Origin: Chitinophaga niabensis
Lineage (GTDB): Bacteria; Bacteroidota; Bacteroidia; Chitinophagales; Chitinophagaceae
Assembly: GCF_039545795.1 (NCBI RefSeq)
Contig: NZ_CP154260.1
Location: 4,407,001 to 4,471,000 of the forward strand
Reading direction: 5' to 3'
DNA: 64,000 nt
Notes under the pieces: generated by a model
The model's database searches: none
Seen by the model: only the letters and a program-made list of their open reading frames with translations
What the model was told of the DNA's origin: nothing
Part shown: positions 20,801 through 29,002 of the stretch, piece after piece
Layout: each line of letters begins with the position of its first letter
Numbering within the stretch: position 1 is the first letter of the stretch
Program-made: the position numbers and the translations under genes

Positions 20801-21437
20801 CCGCTTCCACCCCAATAATGTACTGCACGAATTCGCAGTGCTGTTGTTGCCCTACCGCAACACAAACAAGAATGCGGAACGGTTCTTTACCCGGTACGAA
20901 ACCACAAAAAATCCTTTACAACAGATCCTGCTGGCACAGTTATACCTCCGGCACAAGCTGCCGGTAGCAGACAGCCTGCTGCAACAGATCGCCGCGCAGG
21001 AGAAATACCGGGTTGCCTTATGGGAAGCTTTGGAGGAAATACAACAGCTTGATAAATTCCCCAAAGCGTATAAAAAACAGGAATCTATTGCCAGGAGCGT
21101 GTTATACGGCATGGTGGACTACAACACCAAAATTGATTCTGTAGTATTGCTCGGCAAACAACATACCACGCATCGTTTCAAAAAGGGTACTGTTTACCTG
21201 TATAAATACAAACAGAAGGAAGAAGATGCCTGGTACCTCGGTATCAGTGGTCTTCAGCCGGAAGATGAAAAGCAGTCTTCCAGCAACGAATCCCTCACAC
21301 AGCTCACGGATATCCGCTATGATGCGTACAGGTCTGTACCGGAACAATTCATCAAAGTGATCCGCCAGGTGAAATACAAGAACCGTTACCGGTGGGACAA
21401 TGACATGAACCTGGGAGCAATGCTCAATGCGAATTAA
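17817..21437 (+). CDS. Very long TraB/GumN-family protein with an uncharacterised C-terminal 900 residues
   Basis: 1206 residues with a signal peptide (VCVLLVSGSVAAAQ). Residues about 33-300 are a TraB/GumN domain: LLWEITGKNMPKPSYLFGTM with His55 in GTMHV, and the second conserved motif GVGAAHLPGDRG near residue 275; the family is related to Tiki-type metal-dependent proteases. Typical bacterial members stop near 300 residues. Here there follow beta-rich repeats with similar openings (residues about 320-480, 480-640 and 645-815; compare VQFDVPGKLFNFS-like, YQSPGNTFSVKMP and DTSLYFSVKTP segments) and then a helical HEAT-like region (about 820-1120, e.g. HPEILPFLESAYLAA). No recognised domain there. 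It ends at a strong terminator. Predicted periplasmic or outer-membrane associated; substrate unknown. Confidence 0.88.
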   Translation: MNHLKRSVLVCVLLVSGSVAAAQHKQANNKKYQGLLWEITGKNMPKPSYLFGTMHVSNKLAFHLSDSFYHCIKNADIVSLETDPQQLQEDFSKSNMLRLSSRYMNELAGNGSMSKDAFTIGAYGDLIRTGLTYRPEMINHLLYRSFAAQEDFEEDTFLDMYIYQVGKKMGKRATGVESFEESERLMLEAYRDAAKDKKQKKVNRDAENPLDSRNKLNDAYRRGDLDMLDSISSNQYTSPAFMEKFLYKRNENMFRVIDSIIRINSLFAGVGAAHLPGDRGLIYMLRKAGYTVRPVVFNNRDSEQKDQLEKVKAPVVFQTYTSEDGWIQVDVPGKLFNFSGLTMLNQLQYADLANGAYYLVSRIKTNALSLGQSEADVSLKIDSLLYENIPGKIISKKAISNNGYKGFDIRNRTRRGDMQRYNIFVTPFEVFIFKISGNGEYVEGEEGDRFFASVKLKSLQGGAWVNYQSPGNTFSVKMPHTPVFANNITLRSLSKRQEYEALDKQTGNSYLVMRKTIPDYSVLEEDTVELGFAEESFQQSQFIKQQKSRKFITWQGYTCLEVVNQHTDNSFSQTRILLQGPHYFILSAHYRNDKKALGEFFQSFTPTNPVYNAAQAYTDTSLYFSVKTPVIPKDDDALMEAFSGGGSTEENTDHAYKVKNKTFRSDSTGEEVKVVFQKFNRYYSTRDSAQFWGREIDNMTDKGDLVIHSRKYERLPGWESTLLQMRDTNSTRNFYCKVFVRNGAQYTLSAITDNIKGPSSFITSFFDTFTPGDTVFGKSIYLSKAPEFFADFNSKDSTTRQQAKSSISTVHYKDEHAPELIRLIKSWGASEKNYLEVKNDLIAELGYISHPEILPFLESAYLAANDTASLQRNILESLLKQQTTEADKVFSNLVLKEIPIFSNEDNIYSMLSPLRDSLQLSKSLFPDLLQLTALTDYKEPVYSLLATMLDSNVIQPSLYEHHISQIAFDARIALQKEIADEQEQIGEDDDNDIESRFHPNNVLHEFAVLLLPYRNTNKNAERFFTRYETTKNPLQQILLAQLYLRHKLPVADSLLQQIAAQEKYRVALWEALEEIQQLDKFPKAYKKQESIARSVLYGMVDYNTKIDSVVLLGKQHTTHRFKKGTVYLYKYKQKEEDAWYLGISGLQPEDEKQSSSNESLTQLTDIRYDAYRSVPEQFIKVIRQVKYKNRYRWDNDMNLGAMLNAN

Positions 21438-21454
21438 TCCTTCATTTTATGACG

Positions 21455-21501
21455 GCGGCCGGGTAAAGATGTTTAAACACCTTTGCGCGGCCGCTTTTTT
21501 T
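21455..21501 (+). terminator. Rho-independent terminator after the TraB/GumN gene
   Basis: GCGGCC (21455-21460) pairs with GGCCGC (21489-21494), an inner stem TAAAGATGTTT / AAACACCTTTG extends it with one wobble, and a run of seven T follows (21495-21501). It separates the TraB/GumN gene from glmS. Confidence 0.88.
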
Positions 21502-21544
21502 GTGCATATTGCATAGATAACCTTATTAAAACATACTGAATTTT

Positions 21545-23383
21545 ATGTGTGGAATTGTTGCATACATAGGTCACCGGGAAGCGTATCCGGTAGTGATCAA
21601 AGGCCTGAAACGTCTTGAATACCGTGGATACGATAGTACAGGCGTTGCTTTATTGAACGGTGGAAGTTTGAAAGTATATAAGAAGAAAGGAAAAGTAGCC
21701 GAACTGGAAGATTATGTTACCGGTAAAGACCTCAAAAGCCATATTGCGATCGGCCACACCCGCTGGGCCACGCATGGAGAACCAAGTGACAGGAATGCAC
21801 ACCCCCAAATGTCCGGCGATGGCAAATTAGCCATGGTGCATAACGGGATCATAGAAAACTATGCGCAACTGAAACAGGAACTGCTGAACAAAGGGCATCA
21901 GTTTTCCAGTGATACAGATACGGAAGTACTGATCCACTTTATCCAGGAGATTAAAAAAAGCAATCAATGCAGCACAGAAGAAGCCCTCAGGATAGCCCTG
22001 AAAAGAGTAGTAGGCGCTTATGTGATCCTCATTGTGGATGAAGACAATCCGGATACCCTCATCGCGGCCCGGAAAGGCAGCCCGCTGGTGATAGGTGTTG
22101 GTAAAGGAGAACACTTCCTGGCATCAGATGCTTCCCCCATTATTGAATACACCAAGGAAGTGGTGTATGTGAACGACTATGAAATAGCGATCCTTAAAGC
22201 AGACGAACTCATCCTCAAAAATATTTCCAACGAGATCCAAACACCCTATATACAGAAGCTGGACATGGAACTGGCCGCCATTGAAAAAGGCGGTTATGAC
22301 CACTTCATGCTGAAAGAAGTGTTTGAACAACCACAAACCATTTTCGACAGTTTACGCGGACGCCTGGATGCAAAAGCGGGCCAGCTTACACTGGGCGGGC
22401 TGCGCGAGCATATGGACCTGCTGAAGGATGCCAACCGCATTATTATTGTAGCCTGCGGCACCTCCTGGCATGCAGGGCTGGTGGCAGAATACATGATAGA
22501 AGAATTATGCCGCATACCGGTAGAGGTGGAATACGCTTCTGAATTCCGTTACCGTAACCCCGTTGTAGGAAAAGGTGATGTGATCATTGCCGTTTCACAA
22601 TCCGGAGAAACAGCAGATACCCTCGTGGCCATGGAAAGCGCTAAAGAAAAAGGTGCTATCATCCTGGGCGTATGTAATGTAGTAGGTTCTTCTATTGCCC
22701 GCTTGTCCAACGGCGGCGTATATACGCACGCAGGGCCTGAAATAGGTGTGGCCAGTACAAAAGCATTCACAGCCCAACTCGCGGTATTATGCCTCATCGG
22801 TCTTAAGATAGCAGAAGCAAAAGGTACCATCACCGCTCAACGTTTCCAGCACCTGCTGGATGAACTGGAAGGTGTACCGGATAAAGTGGCCATTGCACTT
22901 AAACTGAACGATCAGACCAAAGCTATTGCCAATAAATATAAAGATGCACGCGACTTCCTTTACCTGGGCCGTGGATACAACTTCCCCATTGCACTGGAAG
23001 GTGCGCTCAAACTGAAGGAGATCTCTTATATCCATGCAGAAGGTTATCCTGCCGCTGAAATGAAACACGGGCCCATTGCACTGGTGGATGAGAACCTGCC
23101 TGTAGTATTTGTAGCTACCAAAGACCGTTACTACGATAAAGTAGTATCCAATATACAGGAGATCAAAGCACGTAAAGGAAAAGTGATTGCCGTTATCACG
23201 GAAGGTGATCAGATCATTTCCGGTATGGCAGATGATGTGATTGTTGTTCCGGAAGCAGATGAACTGGTAGCACCTATTATCTCCGTGATCCCCCTCCAAT
23301 TACTGGCTTATCACATTGGTGTATTGAAAGGCCTGGATGTAGACAAACCAAGGAATCTGGCCAAGTCTGTAACCGTAGAATAG
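21545..23383 (+). CDS. glmS: Glutamine-fructose-6-phosphate aminotransferase (isomerising)
   Basis: 612 residues. Makes glucosamine-6-phosphate from fructose-6-phosphate and glutamine, the first step to UDP-GlcNAc for peptidoglycan and LPS. The N-terminal class II amidotransferase begins MCGIVAYIG with the nucleophile Cys right after Met, and holds RGYDSTG and HTRWATHGEP; two SIS sugar-isomerase domains follow (ACGTSWHAGLVAEY; SQSGETADTL; HAEGYPAAEMKHGPIAL), ending LAKSVTVE as is usual. First gene of an operon with the DUF4954 gene (7 bp later) and tag. No glmS ribozyme-like element was recognised in the short leader. Confidence 0.97.
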   Translation: MCGIVAYIGHREAYPVVIKGLKRLEYRGYDSTGVALLNGGSLKVYKKKGKVAELEDYVTGKDLKSHIAIGHTRWATHGEPSDRNAHPQMSGDGKLAMVHNGIIENYAQLKQELLNKGHQFSSDTDTEVLIHFIQEIKKSNQCSTEEALRIALKRVVGAYVILIVDEDNPDTLIAARKGSPLVIGVGKGEHFLASDASPIIEYTKEVVYVNDYEIAILKADELILKNISNEIQTPYIQKLDMELAAIEKGGYDHFMLKEVFEQPQTIFDSLRGRLDAKAGQLTLGGLREHMDLLKDANRIIIVACGTSWHAGLVAEYMIEELCRIPVEVEYASEFRYRNPVVGKGDVIIAVSQSGETADTLVAMESAKEKGAIILGVCNVVGSSIARLSNGGVYTHAGPEIGVASTKAFTAQLAVLCLIGLKIAEAKGTITAQRFQHLLDELEGVPDKVAIALKLNDQTKAIANKYKDARDFLYLGRGYNFPIALEGALKLKEISYIHAEGYPAAEMKHGPIALVDENLPVVFVATKDRYYDKVVSNIQEIKARKGKVIAVITEGDQIISGMADDVIVVPEADELVAPIISVIPLQLLAYHIGVLKGLDVDKPRNLAKSVTVE

Positions 23384-23390
23384 TATCCTT

Positions 23391-25583
23391 ATGAACCATA
23401 TAGAAAAGAAACCACTCCACCAGCTGGGGTATCAGTTCATTGACGGTCCTTATCTGCCGGAAGGAAAAAATGAATACTACCTCCGCGATAAACAACGCGG
23501 TAAGGAAACCGTACACCGCAAACTGAATGCAAGGGAAATTGAAACACTGGTTCGGAATGACAATACCTCGGACGACTGGAACAATATATTTGTAGACAAC
23601 GACTTTGACCCCAACCTGGTGCAGCACTGCCACTTTTACGGCATGGTGCGCATCGGCAAACTGGAGCCTTACTTCCTGGAATTCCATAACCTCCGCCTGC
23701 CGGTAGGGCTGTATAACAGCACCATTGCCTCCTGTGATTTCGGGGACAATGTGGTGGTACAGAATGTGAACTTCCTCTCCCATTACATCATCGGCAACGA
23801 AGTGATCATTGCCAATGTAAATGAAATGGCTACTACAGACCACGCTAAATTCGGGAATGGTATTGTGAAGGAAGGTGAACCGGAAAGCGTACGCATCTGG
23901 CTGGAACTTTGCAACGAAAACGGTGGCAGGAGTGTAATGCCCTTCGATGGCATGCTGCCGGGAGATGCCTGGCTATGGACACGCAACCGGCATGATGCCG
24001 TACTGCAGGAGCAGTTCAAAGCCTTCACCGAAAAAGAGTTCGACAAAAAAAGAGGATACTACGGCATGGTGGGAGACCGCACCGTGATCAAGAACTGCAA
24101 GATCATCAAAGATGTAACCATCGGTACGGATGCTTATCTGAAAGGTGCCAATAAATTAAAGAACCTCACTGTCAACAGTGAAGCCGGCGCTCCTACACAG
24201 ATAGGAGAAGGATGTGAAATGGTGAACGGGATCATTGGTCTTGGCTGCCGCGCTTTCTATGGCGTGAAAGCTGTTCGTTTTATCATGGCCTCACATTCGC
24301 AGTTAAAATATGGTGCACGGCTGATCAACTCATACCTGGGCAACAATGCTACGATCTCCTGCTGTGAAGTATTGAATTCACTGATCTTCCCGGCACATGA
24401 ACAACATCATAACAACTCCTTCCTCTGTGCCGCATTGATCATGGGCCAGAGTAATATGGCAGCTGGTGCTACCATTGGTTCCAATCATAATTCCCGGGGA
24501 GCAGATGGTGAGATCATTGCAGGCAGAGGATTCTGGCCGGGTCTCTCAGTGACCCTGAAACATAATTCCAAATTTGCCAGCTTCACCCTCATCTCTAAAG
24601 GTAACTACCTGCATGAATTACAGGTACCTTATCCTTTCAGTCTTGTTGTGAACGATGAACATGAGAACAGCCTGAAAGTAATGCCGGGATATTGGCTCAT
24701 GCATAATATGTATGCACTGGCCCGCAACTCCTGGAAATATATAGACCGGGACAAACGCACAGATAAAACACAGGTGCTGGAATTTGATTACCTGGCACCG
24801 GATTCCGTGGAAGAATTATTCACTACACTGGAACTGTTGGAACTGGCTGTAGGAAAGGCTCACCATGGCAATAAAAAAGTAAGTGAGAAAGTGCTGCGGC
24901 AGGATGGCCGGCAGTTACTGCTGAAAGAAAACGAATCCGTTAAGCGGATGACGATCTATGCAGAGGGTATCGAAAATTCTTCCCGTAAAGTACAACTGCT
25001 GAAGGTACACAGGTCCTACCCGCTTTTCCGGGAGCTAATCGTATTATACGCTATGCGCAACCTGCTGAAGAATACAGCGACGCTTACTTCTTTCAATGCT
25101 TTGCAGGCCCTTTGCAGGAACAGCAAACGCACAGCATGGCATAATGCCGGCGGGCAGCTGATTAAAGCAGAGGACCTGGAGGATATCAAAATGCGGATCC
25201 GGAAAGGTAAGATCAGCAGCTGGCATCAGTTGCATGATGTATACCGGCAGCTGGGGGCCCGTTATGAACAGGATAAACTGCAACATGCCCTGGCCAGCCT
25301 GTTTGAGTTGTTACAGCTCACACCCAAAGAATTCACGGCCGCTCAGCTAAGGAAATGCCTGGAGCAATCCGTGCATACGTTCGGGGCTTTAACGGAAGGG
25401 ATCTATCGCAGCCGGGAAAAAGACTATGTCAATCCTTTCCGCCAGATGACCTACGAGAACCAGGAAGAAATGGAAGCAGTAGTAGGCAAACTGGATGAGA
25501 ACAGTTTTATTCAGCAAACGATCACGGATCTGAAAGCCTATAAGAAACAGGTTAAAGACCTGATCAAAAAATGGGAACTCTGA
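23391..25583 (+). CDS. DUF4954 family protein (left-handed beta-helix, acyl/nucleotidyltransferase-like)
   Basis: 730 residues, no signal peptide. The central part (about 85-420) contains hexapeptide-like repeats expected of a left-handed beta-helix, e.g. VTIGTDAYLKGANKLKNLTV and LINSYLGNNATISCCEVLNS, as in sugar-nucleotide acyltransferases; the segment SNMAAGATIGSNHNSRGADG is a hallmark of DUF4954. The C-terminal third is helical. The biochemical role is not established. It starts 7 bp after glmS and ends in a TGATG overlap with tag, so it is co-expressed with UDP-GlcNAc precursor synthesis; a link to amino-sugar metabolism is an inference from that context. Confidence 0.85.
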   Translation: MNHIEKKPLHQLGYQFIDGPYLPEGKNEYYLRDKQRGKETVHRKLNAREIETLVRNDNTSDDWNNIFVDNDFDPNLVQHCHFYGMVRIGKLEPYFLEFHNLRLPVGLYNSTIASCDFGDNVVVQNVNFLSHYIIGNEVIIANVNEMATTDHAKFGNGIVKEGEPESVRIWLELCNENGGRSVMPFDGMLPGDAWLWTRNRHDAVLQEQFKAFTEKEFDKKRGYYGMVGDRTVIKNCKIIKDVTIGTDAYLKGANKLKNLTVNSEAGAPTQIGEGCEMVNGIIGLGCRAFYGVKAVRFIMASHSQLKYGARLINSYLGNNATISCCEVLNSLIFPAHEQHHNNSFLCAALIMGQSNMAAGATIGSNHNSRGADGEIIAGRGFWPGLSVTLKHNSKFASFTLISKGNYLHELQVPYPFSLVVNDEHENSLKVMPGYWLMHNMYALARNSWKYIDRDKRTDKTQVLEFDYLAPDSVEELFTTLELLELAVGKAHHGNKKVSEKVLRQDGRQLLLKENESVKRMTIYAEGIENSSRKVQLLKVHRSYPLFRELIVLYAMRNLLKNTATLTSFNALQALCRNSKRTAWHNAGGQLIKAEDLEDIKMRIRKGKISSWHQLHDVYRQLGARYEQDKLQHALASLFELLQLTPKEFTAAQLRKCLEQSVHTFGALTEGIYRSREKDYVNPFRQMTYENQEEMEAVVGKLDENSFIQQTITDLKAYKKQVKDLIKKWEL

Positions 25584-26143
25584 TGGAAAAGAACCGTTGC
25601 AGCTGGAGCCTCAAAGACCAGTTATACAAAGACTATCACGACAATGAATGGGGTGTGCCCAATCATGATGATACGCATTTATTTGAGATGCTCAATCTTG
25701 AAGGTGCACAGGCGGGGCTAAGCTGGTATACGGTACTTACTAAAAGAGAGAACTACCGTGCTGCTTTTGATCAGTGGGATGCAGCTAAAATAGCTCGTTA
25801 TACGGAGAAGAAGATCTCTTCTTTACTGGAGAACCCAGGGATCATCCGAAACCAGCTAAAGATCCGTGCCACGGTTGGTAATGCAAAAGCTTTCCTTGCC
25901 GTGCAGAAGGAATTCGGGAGTTTTGATAAATACATCTGGCAGTTTGTGGGGGGCAAGCCTATCCTTCATAAGTTTAAATCTTTATCGCAGGTACCTGCTA
26001 AAACTGCGGAGTCTGATGCTATGAGTAAGGACCTGTTGAAGCGGGGTTTTAAGTTTGTTGGGTCTACGATCTGTTATGCTTATATGCAGGCTACGGGGAT
26101 GGTGAATGATCATGTGCAGGGGTGTTGGAAGTATCATAAATAA
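25583..26143 (+). CDS. tag: DNA-3-methyladenine glycosylase I
   Basis: About 186 residues from the ATG at 25583, which overlaps the DUF4954 stop as TGATG; a start 12 bases earlier is also in frame. Removes 3-methyladenine from alkylated DNA. Zinc-binding and pocket motifs of the Tag family are visible: RCSWSLKDQLYKDYHDNEWG at the N-terminus (Cys and His ligands), FEMLNLEGAQAGLSW, and the C-terminal GFKFVGSTICYAYMQATGMVNDH with HVQGC. Complete and in normal length. The link to glmS looks like operon packing only. Confidence 0.95.
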   Translation: MEKNRCSWSLKDQLYKDYHDNEWGVPNHDDTHLFEMLNLEGAQAGLSWYTVLTKRENYRAAFDQWDAAKIARYTEKKISSLLENPGIIRNQLKIRATVGNAKAFLAVQKEFGSFDKYIWQFVGGKPILHKFKSLSQVPAKTAESDAMSKDLLKRGFKFVGSTICYAYMQATGMVNDHVQGCWKYHK

Positions 26144-26193
26144 CTGCTCAAATACGTGCAATTTGTATCTGATCTTTGCTTAATCATTGTGTA

Positions 26194-26312
26194 ATCCTAG
26201 CTTCATCCTAGCTTCATCCTTGTGCAGTATTGTGTGCTGGCAAGGGTTTGAGGGAGTTTGAAGCATGGATAAAGCAAGGTTAAAGCTTGGATGAAGCAAG
26301 GATGAAGGGATG
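26194..26312. repeat. Inverted array of 11-bp repeats (consensus GCWWGGATGAA) before the SUKH-LRR gene
   Basis: The right arm has four head-to-tail 11-mers: GCATGGATAAA (26263), GCAAGGTTAAA (26274), GCTTGGATGAA (26285) and GCAAGGATGAA (26296), followed by a partial GGGATGA. The left arm (about 26194-26222) carries the same unit in reverse orientation, ATCCTAGCTTC twice and then ATCCTTG. The arms can pair over more than 25 bases with a loop of about 40 bases. No T-run follows, so it is not a standard terminator. It fills most of the 205-bp gap between tag and the next gene. Confidence 0.85.
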
Positions 26313-26348
26313 ATTTTCTTATATTTAGAATTCAAAACCCACGGACCC

Positions 26349-27758
26349 ATGATCGGAAACACCCTTACTGCAATAAAGACCCTGCTTGCAAATGAATACC
26401 CGGAACTGAATGCATCTCTGAACCCTCCCGCTACGGAGGCAGATATCAGCCGGCTTGAAACCACAACCGGTCTTACCTTACCCGATGAGTTAAAACAGTT
26501 GTACCGCCTGCACAATGGAGAGTCCGGCGATGCAGGCCTGTTTTTCGGATTGCCTTTCATCAGCATTGAGGAGGCGCTGGCGGAATGGAAGGTCTGGGAA
26601 AGTCTCGCCGACTCCACAGCAACGCTTGATAGCAGCATCATCTCCGTTCCTTCCAATCATATTAAGGAGCAATATGTCAACACCCGTTACCTTCCCATTA
26701 GTAAAGATTACGGAGGAAATAACATCGGGATAGACCTTGATCCCGGCCCGGATGGTATAAGCGGGCAGGTGATCAATTTTGGAAGGGATGAAGATACGCG
26801 GTATGTGATTGCACCCAGCCTTGGCGGGTTCATGGAATTCATCCTGCACCATGTTAAAAACAACAATTTTACATTTGAAACAAACGGAGATGAAGAACCT
26901 CGTAGCTTCCTGATGAAGGAACCTGCCAATAGCCATTTCCTTGATACCTTAAAGAGCCTTCAACTTCCTTTCGGCAGTAAATCGCCTGCTGCAAGTGCGA
27001 ATGAAGAAGATTATGATACATGGTTCTCTTCACTTGATGCTACCTGGCAGGGCGTTATTGGTACTGGTAAAAGCTTCGCTGCATTGGCCGGTATAAAAAA
27101 CCTTAACCTGATCAGGAAGAACATCGTGGATCTGCAGCCGCTGGTGCGTTTCACAGGCTTGCGGGAATTATTGCTTAGTGCCAACCCGCTGGAGGATATT
27201 TCACCACTTGCCGGATTGTTGTCTTTGAATACACTTTATATCAGCAAAACTAATGTGCGAGATATTTCACCGCTTGCTCCGCTCAAAGAACTTAAAAAGC
27301 TGTCGATCTCCGATACTCCTGTTGCTTCGCTGGAAGTACTGCAGCAACTACCAAAACTCAAATCACTGAATATAGAAAAAACAGAAGTCTCAGATCTGGC
27401 GCAGGTTATTGCGCTCCGCCAGCTGACCGAACTGGATCTCAAAGGGAAACAATTCCCTTCATTCGCGGGACTGAGCCAGCTGAAACACCTGGTGAAGCTG
27501 AACCTCAGTGATACCAATGTAACGGATACTACTTTTCTCAGTAGCCTGGCAAAATTGTCTGACCTGGAATTATGCGGAACGCCGGTAACAGACTTCTCTT
27601 TCCTATTGCAAATGAATAAACTGGCTTACCTCACGTTGAGCATACAGGACTTCAAACAGATCGTGGACAGGTTACGCCCCGGTATAGGGATTACCATCTG
27701 CGGGGAAGTGACAGAAGAAGAACAGGCTATGTTACTGGACTATGCCAGAAGGAAATAA
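26349..27758 (+). CDS. SUKH (SMI1/KNR4) domain protein with C-terminal leucine-rich repeats
   Basis: About 469 residues from the ATG at 26349 (MIGNTLTAIK); an upstream in-frame start at 26310 would reach into the repeat array and is not favoured. The first 190 residues are a SUKH domain: LPDELKQLYRLHNGESGDAG, FLPI-type strands (TRYLPISKDYGGNNIGIDLD) and YVIAPSLGGFMEFI. From about residue 230 to 440 there are LRR units of the bacterial/SDS22 type with repeated SPLAxLxxLxxLxIxxT, e.g. EDISPLAGLLSLNTLYISKT. SUKH proteins are best known as immunity proteins to secreted toxins or as scaffolds. The fusion to LRRs suggests recognition of a protein partner; it heads a three-gene operon. Confidence 0.85.
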   Translation: MIGNTLTAIKTLLANEYPELNASLNPPATEADISRLETTTGLTLPDELKQLYRLHNGESGDAGLFFGLPFISIEEALAEWKVWESLADSTATLDSSIISVPSNHIKEQYVNTRYLPISKDYGGNNIGIDLDPGPDGISGQVINFGRDEDTRYVIAPSLGGFMEFILHHVKNNNFTFETNGDEEPRSFLMKEPANSHFLDTLKSLQLPFGSKSPAASANEEDYDTWFSSLDATWQGVIGTGKSFAALAGIKNLNLIRKNIVDLQPLVRFTGLRELLLSANPLEDISPLAGLLSLNTLYISKTNVRDISPLAPLKELKKLSISDTPVASLEVLQQLPKLKSLNIEKTEVSDLAQVIALRQLTELDLKGKQFPSFAGLSQLKHLVKLNLSDTNVTDTTFLSSLAKLSDLELCGTPVTDFSFLLQMNKLAYLTLSIQDFKQIVDRLRPGIGITICGEVTEEEQAMLLDYARRK

Positions 27759-27767
27759 TTCCCACAT

Positions 27768-28289
27768 ATGCGTATTGCTGTTTCCGGAACACATTATACT
27801 GGCAAAACAACACTGATTGAAGATCTGATCAGGGAATTGCCCAATTATGAAATAATAGAAGAACCATATTACCAGCTGGAAGAAAGAGGATACCAGTTTG
27901 CATATCCTCCTTCACTGGAGGATTTTGAGCGCCAGTTCCTATTTTCTCTCCAATCAATTAAAGGCAGTGGTGAAAATGTATTTCTTGATCGAAGCCCACT
28001 GGACTTCATCGCTTATGCTTTAAGCATAGAGAAAGCTTTTTCTTTCGATCTGAATTCCTGGCTAAACCAGGCCATGAATGCGCTGGCAAAACTGGAATTA
28101 ATCCTATTCGTTCCCATTGACAATTCTATCTCAGTACCTAAATCAGAGAATAACCAATTGAGGTTCGATGTGGATGAAAGGTTAAGAGAAATGCTGATTG
28201 ATGATTGCTTTAGTCTTGATTTGAATGTCATGGAAGTTACAGGTACCCGTCAAGAGCGGGTAAAAACAGTTTTAAGATATTTATTATGA
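27768..28289 (+). CDS. P-loop NTPase (AAA/thymidylate-kinase-like)
   Basis: 173 residues. Walker A is GTHYTGKT (residues 7-14); an Asp-Arg motif FLDRSPLDFIAYAL is the likely Walker B/DRx lid region, as in AAA_28 or deoxynucleoside-kinase-like NTPases. No membrane segment. The gene begins 9 bp after the SUKH-LRR gene and its stop overlaps the next start as ATGA (28286-28289). The substrate is unknown; an NTP-dependent kinase acting on a small molecule is plausible but not shown. Confidence 0.8.
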   Translation: MRIAVSGTHYTGKTTLIEDLIRELPNYEIIEEPYYQLEERGYQFAYPPSLEDFERQFLFSLQSIKGSGENVFLDRSPLDFIAYALSIEKAFSFDLNSWLNQAMNALAKLELILFVPIDNSISVPKSENNQLRFDVDERLREMLIDDCFSLDLNVMEVTGTRQERVKTVLRYLL

Positions 28290-28993
28290 CATTGAATATC
28301 CCACAACTTGTTCTGCAGTTTATCGAAACCAAAACAGTGACCAGCGTCATGTTATTGCCCTTTCATTATCCAAAAAAGAATGAATGGGCAACATTTCAAA
28401 GCGGTTTCAGGTATCACAGTATTTCAGGGGAAGACCTGACTTCAACCAAGGAAGGGAAATGGCAGCCGGGCTGGCAGGTTTTAGCCCTGAACGAAATGGA
28501 TGATCCCTTTTTTATTGACTTAAATGAAGAGGCTTTAGGCTTTCCGGTTTATTATGCGCCGCATGGAGCAGGGCGATGGGATGTTATTGCTCTTGGTTTC
28601 AACATTGTTGCCTTCGGCAACTTTTTGGAACAAATGAAAAAGGCTGGTAGAGATAAAGCAGCCTGCCTTCAACTGGTGGAGCAGAGTTATCCCTTCTGGC
28701 AGGAACTTCGCGAGACTATACAGGAATGGGAGGATGAGGAAGCGGAAGGTACAACCATAGACCCTGCATTGCTGAGGTACGGAAAACTGGAGATTACAGA
28801 CCCTGGCACCAACAAAGTAAAAGTGGCCAAATACCTCATGAAGGTCTGGAATATTAGTCCGCAGGAAGCATTAGCCAGGCTGACTCAACAGGATGTTCTG
28901 GTAGCAACTGGCTTTATACTCCACCTGCAAAAATATACTGATGACTTGCAGGAGCTTGGGGTAACAGTTGCCTGGACTGATCTGCCGATGTAA
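28286..28993 (+). CDS. Uncharacterised protein with SUKH-like N-terminal features
   Basis: 235 residues. Not firmly recognised. Residues 60-130 run GKWQPGWQVLALNEMDDPFF, IDLNEEALGFPVYYAPHG, AGRWDVIALGFNIVAFGNFL, which follows the SUKH pattern of a conserved Trp, a DPFF/ID strand pair and a terminal helix. The C-terminal 80 residues are helical and acidic. Translationally coupled to the NTPase gene, third in the SUKH-LRR operon. It could be a second immunity/scaffold protein of the same system. Confidence 0.72.
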   Translation: MTLNIPQLVLQFIETKTVTSVMLLPFHYPKKNEWATFQSGFRYHSISGEDLTSTKEGKWQPGWQVLALNEMDDPFFIDLNEEALGFPVYYAPHGAGRWDVIALGFNIVAFGNFLEQMKKAGRDKAACLQLVEQSYPFWQELRETIQEWEDEEAEGTTIDPALLRYGKLEITDPGTNKVKVAKYLMKVWNISPQEALARLTQQDVLVATGFILHLQKYTDDLQELGVTVAWTDLPM

Positions 28994-29002
28994 TTGCCCA
29001 TG

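Noticed and set aside
26180..26656. 158-codon minus-strand ORF across the 11-bp repeats and the SUKH start
   Set aside because: It is antisense to the clear SUKH domain and its C-terminus is translated repeat; codon pattern is that of a shadow frame.
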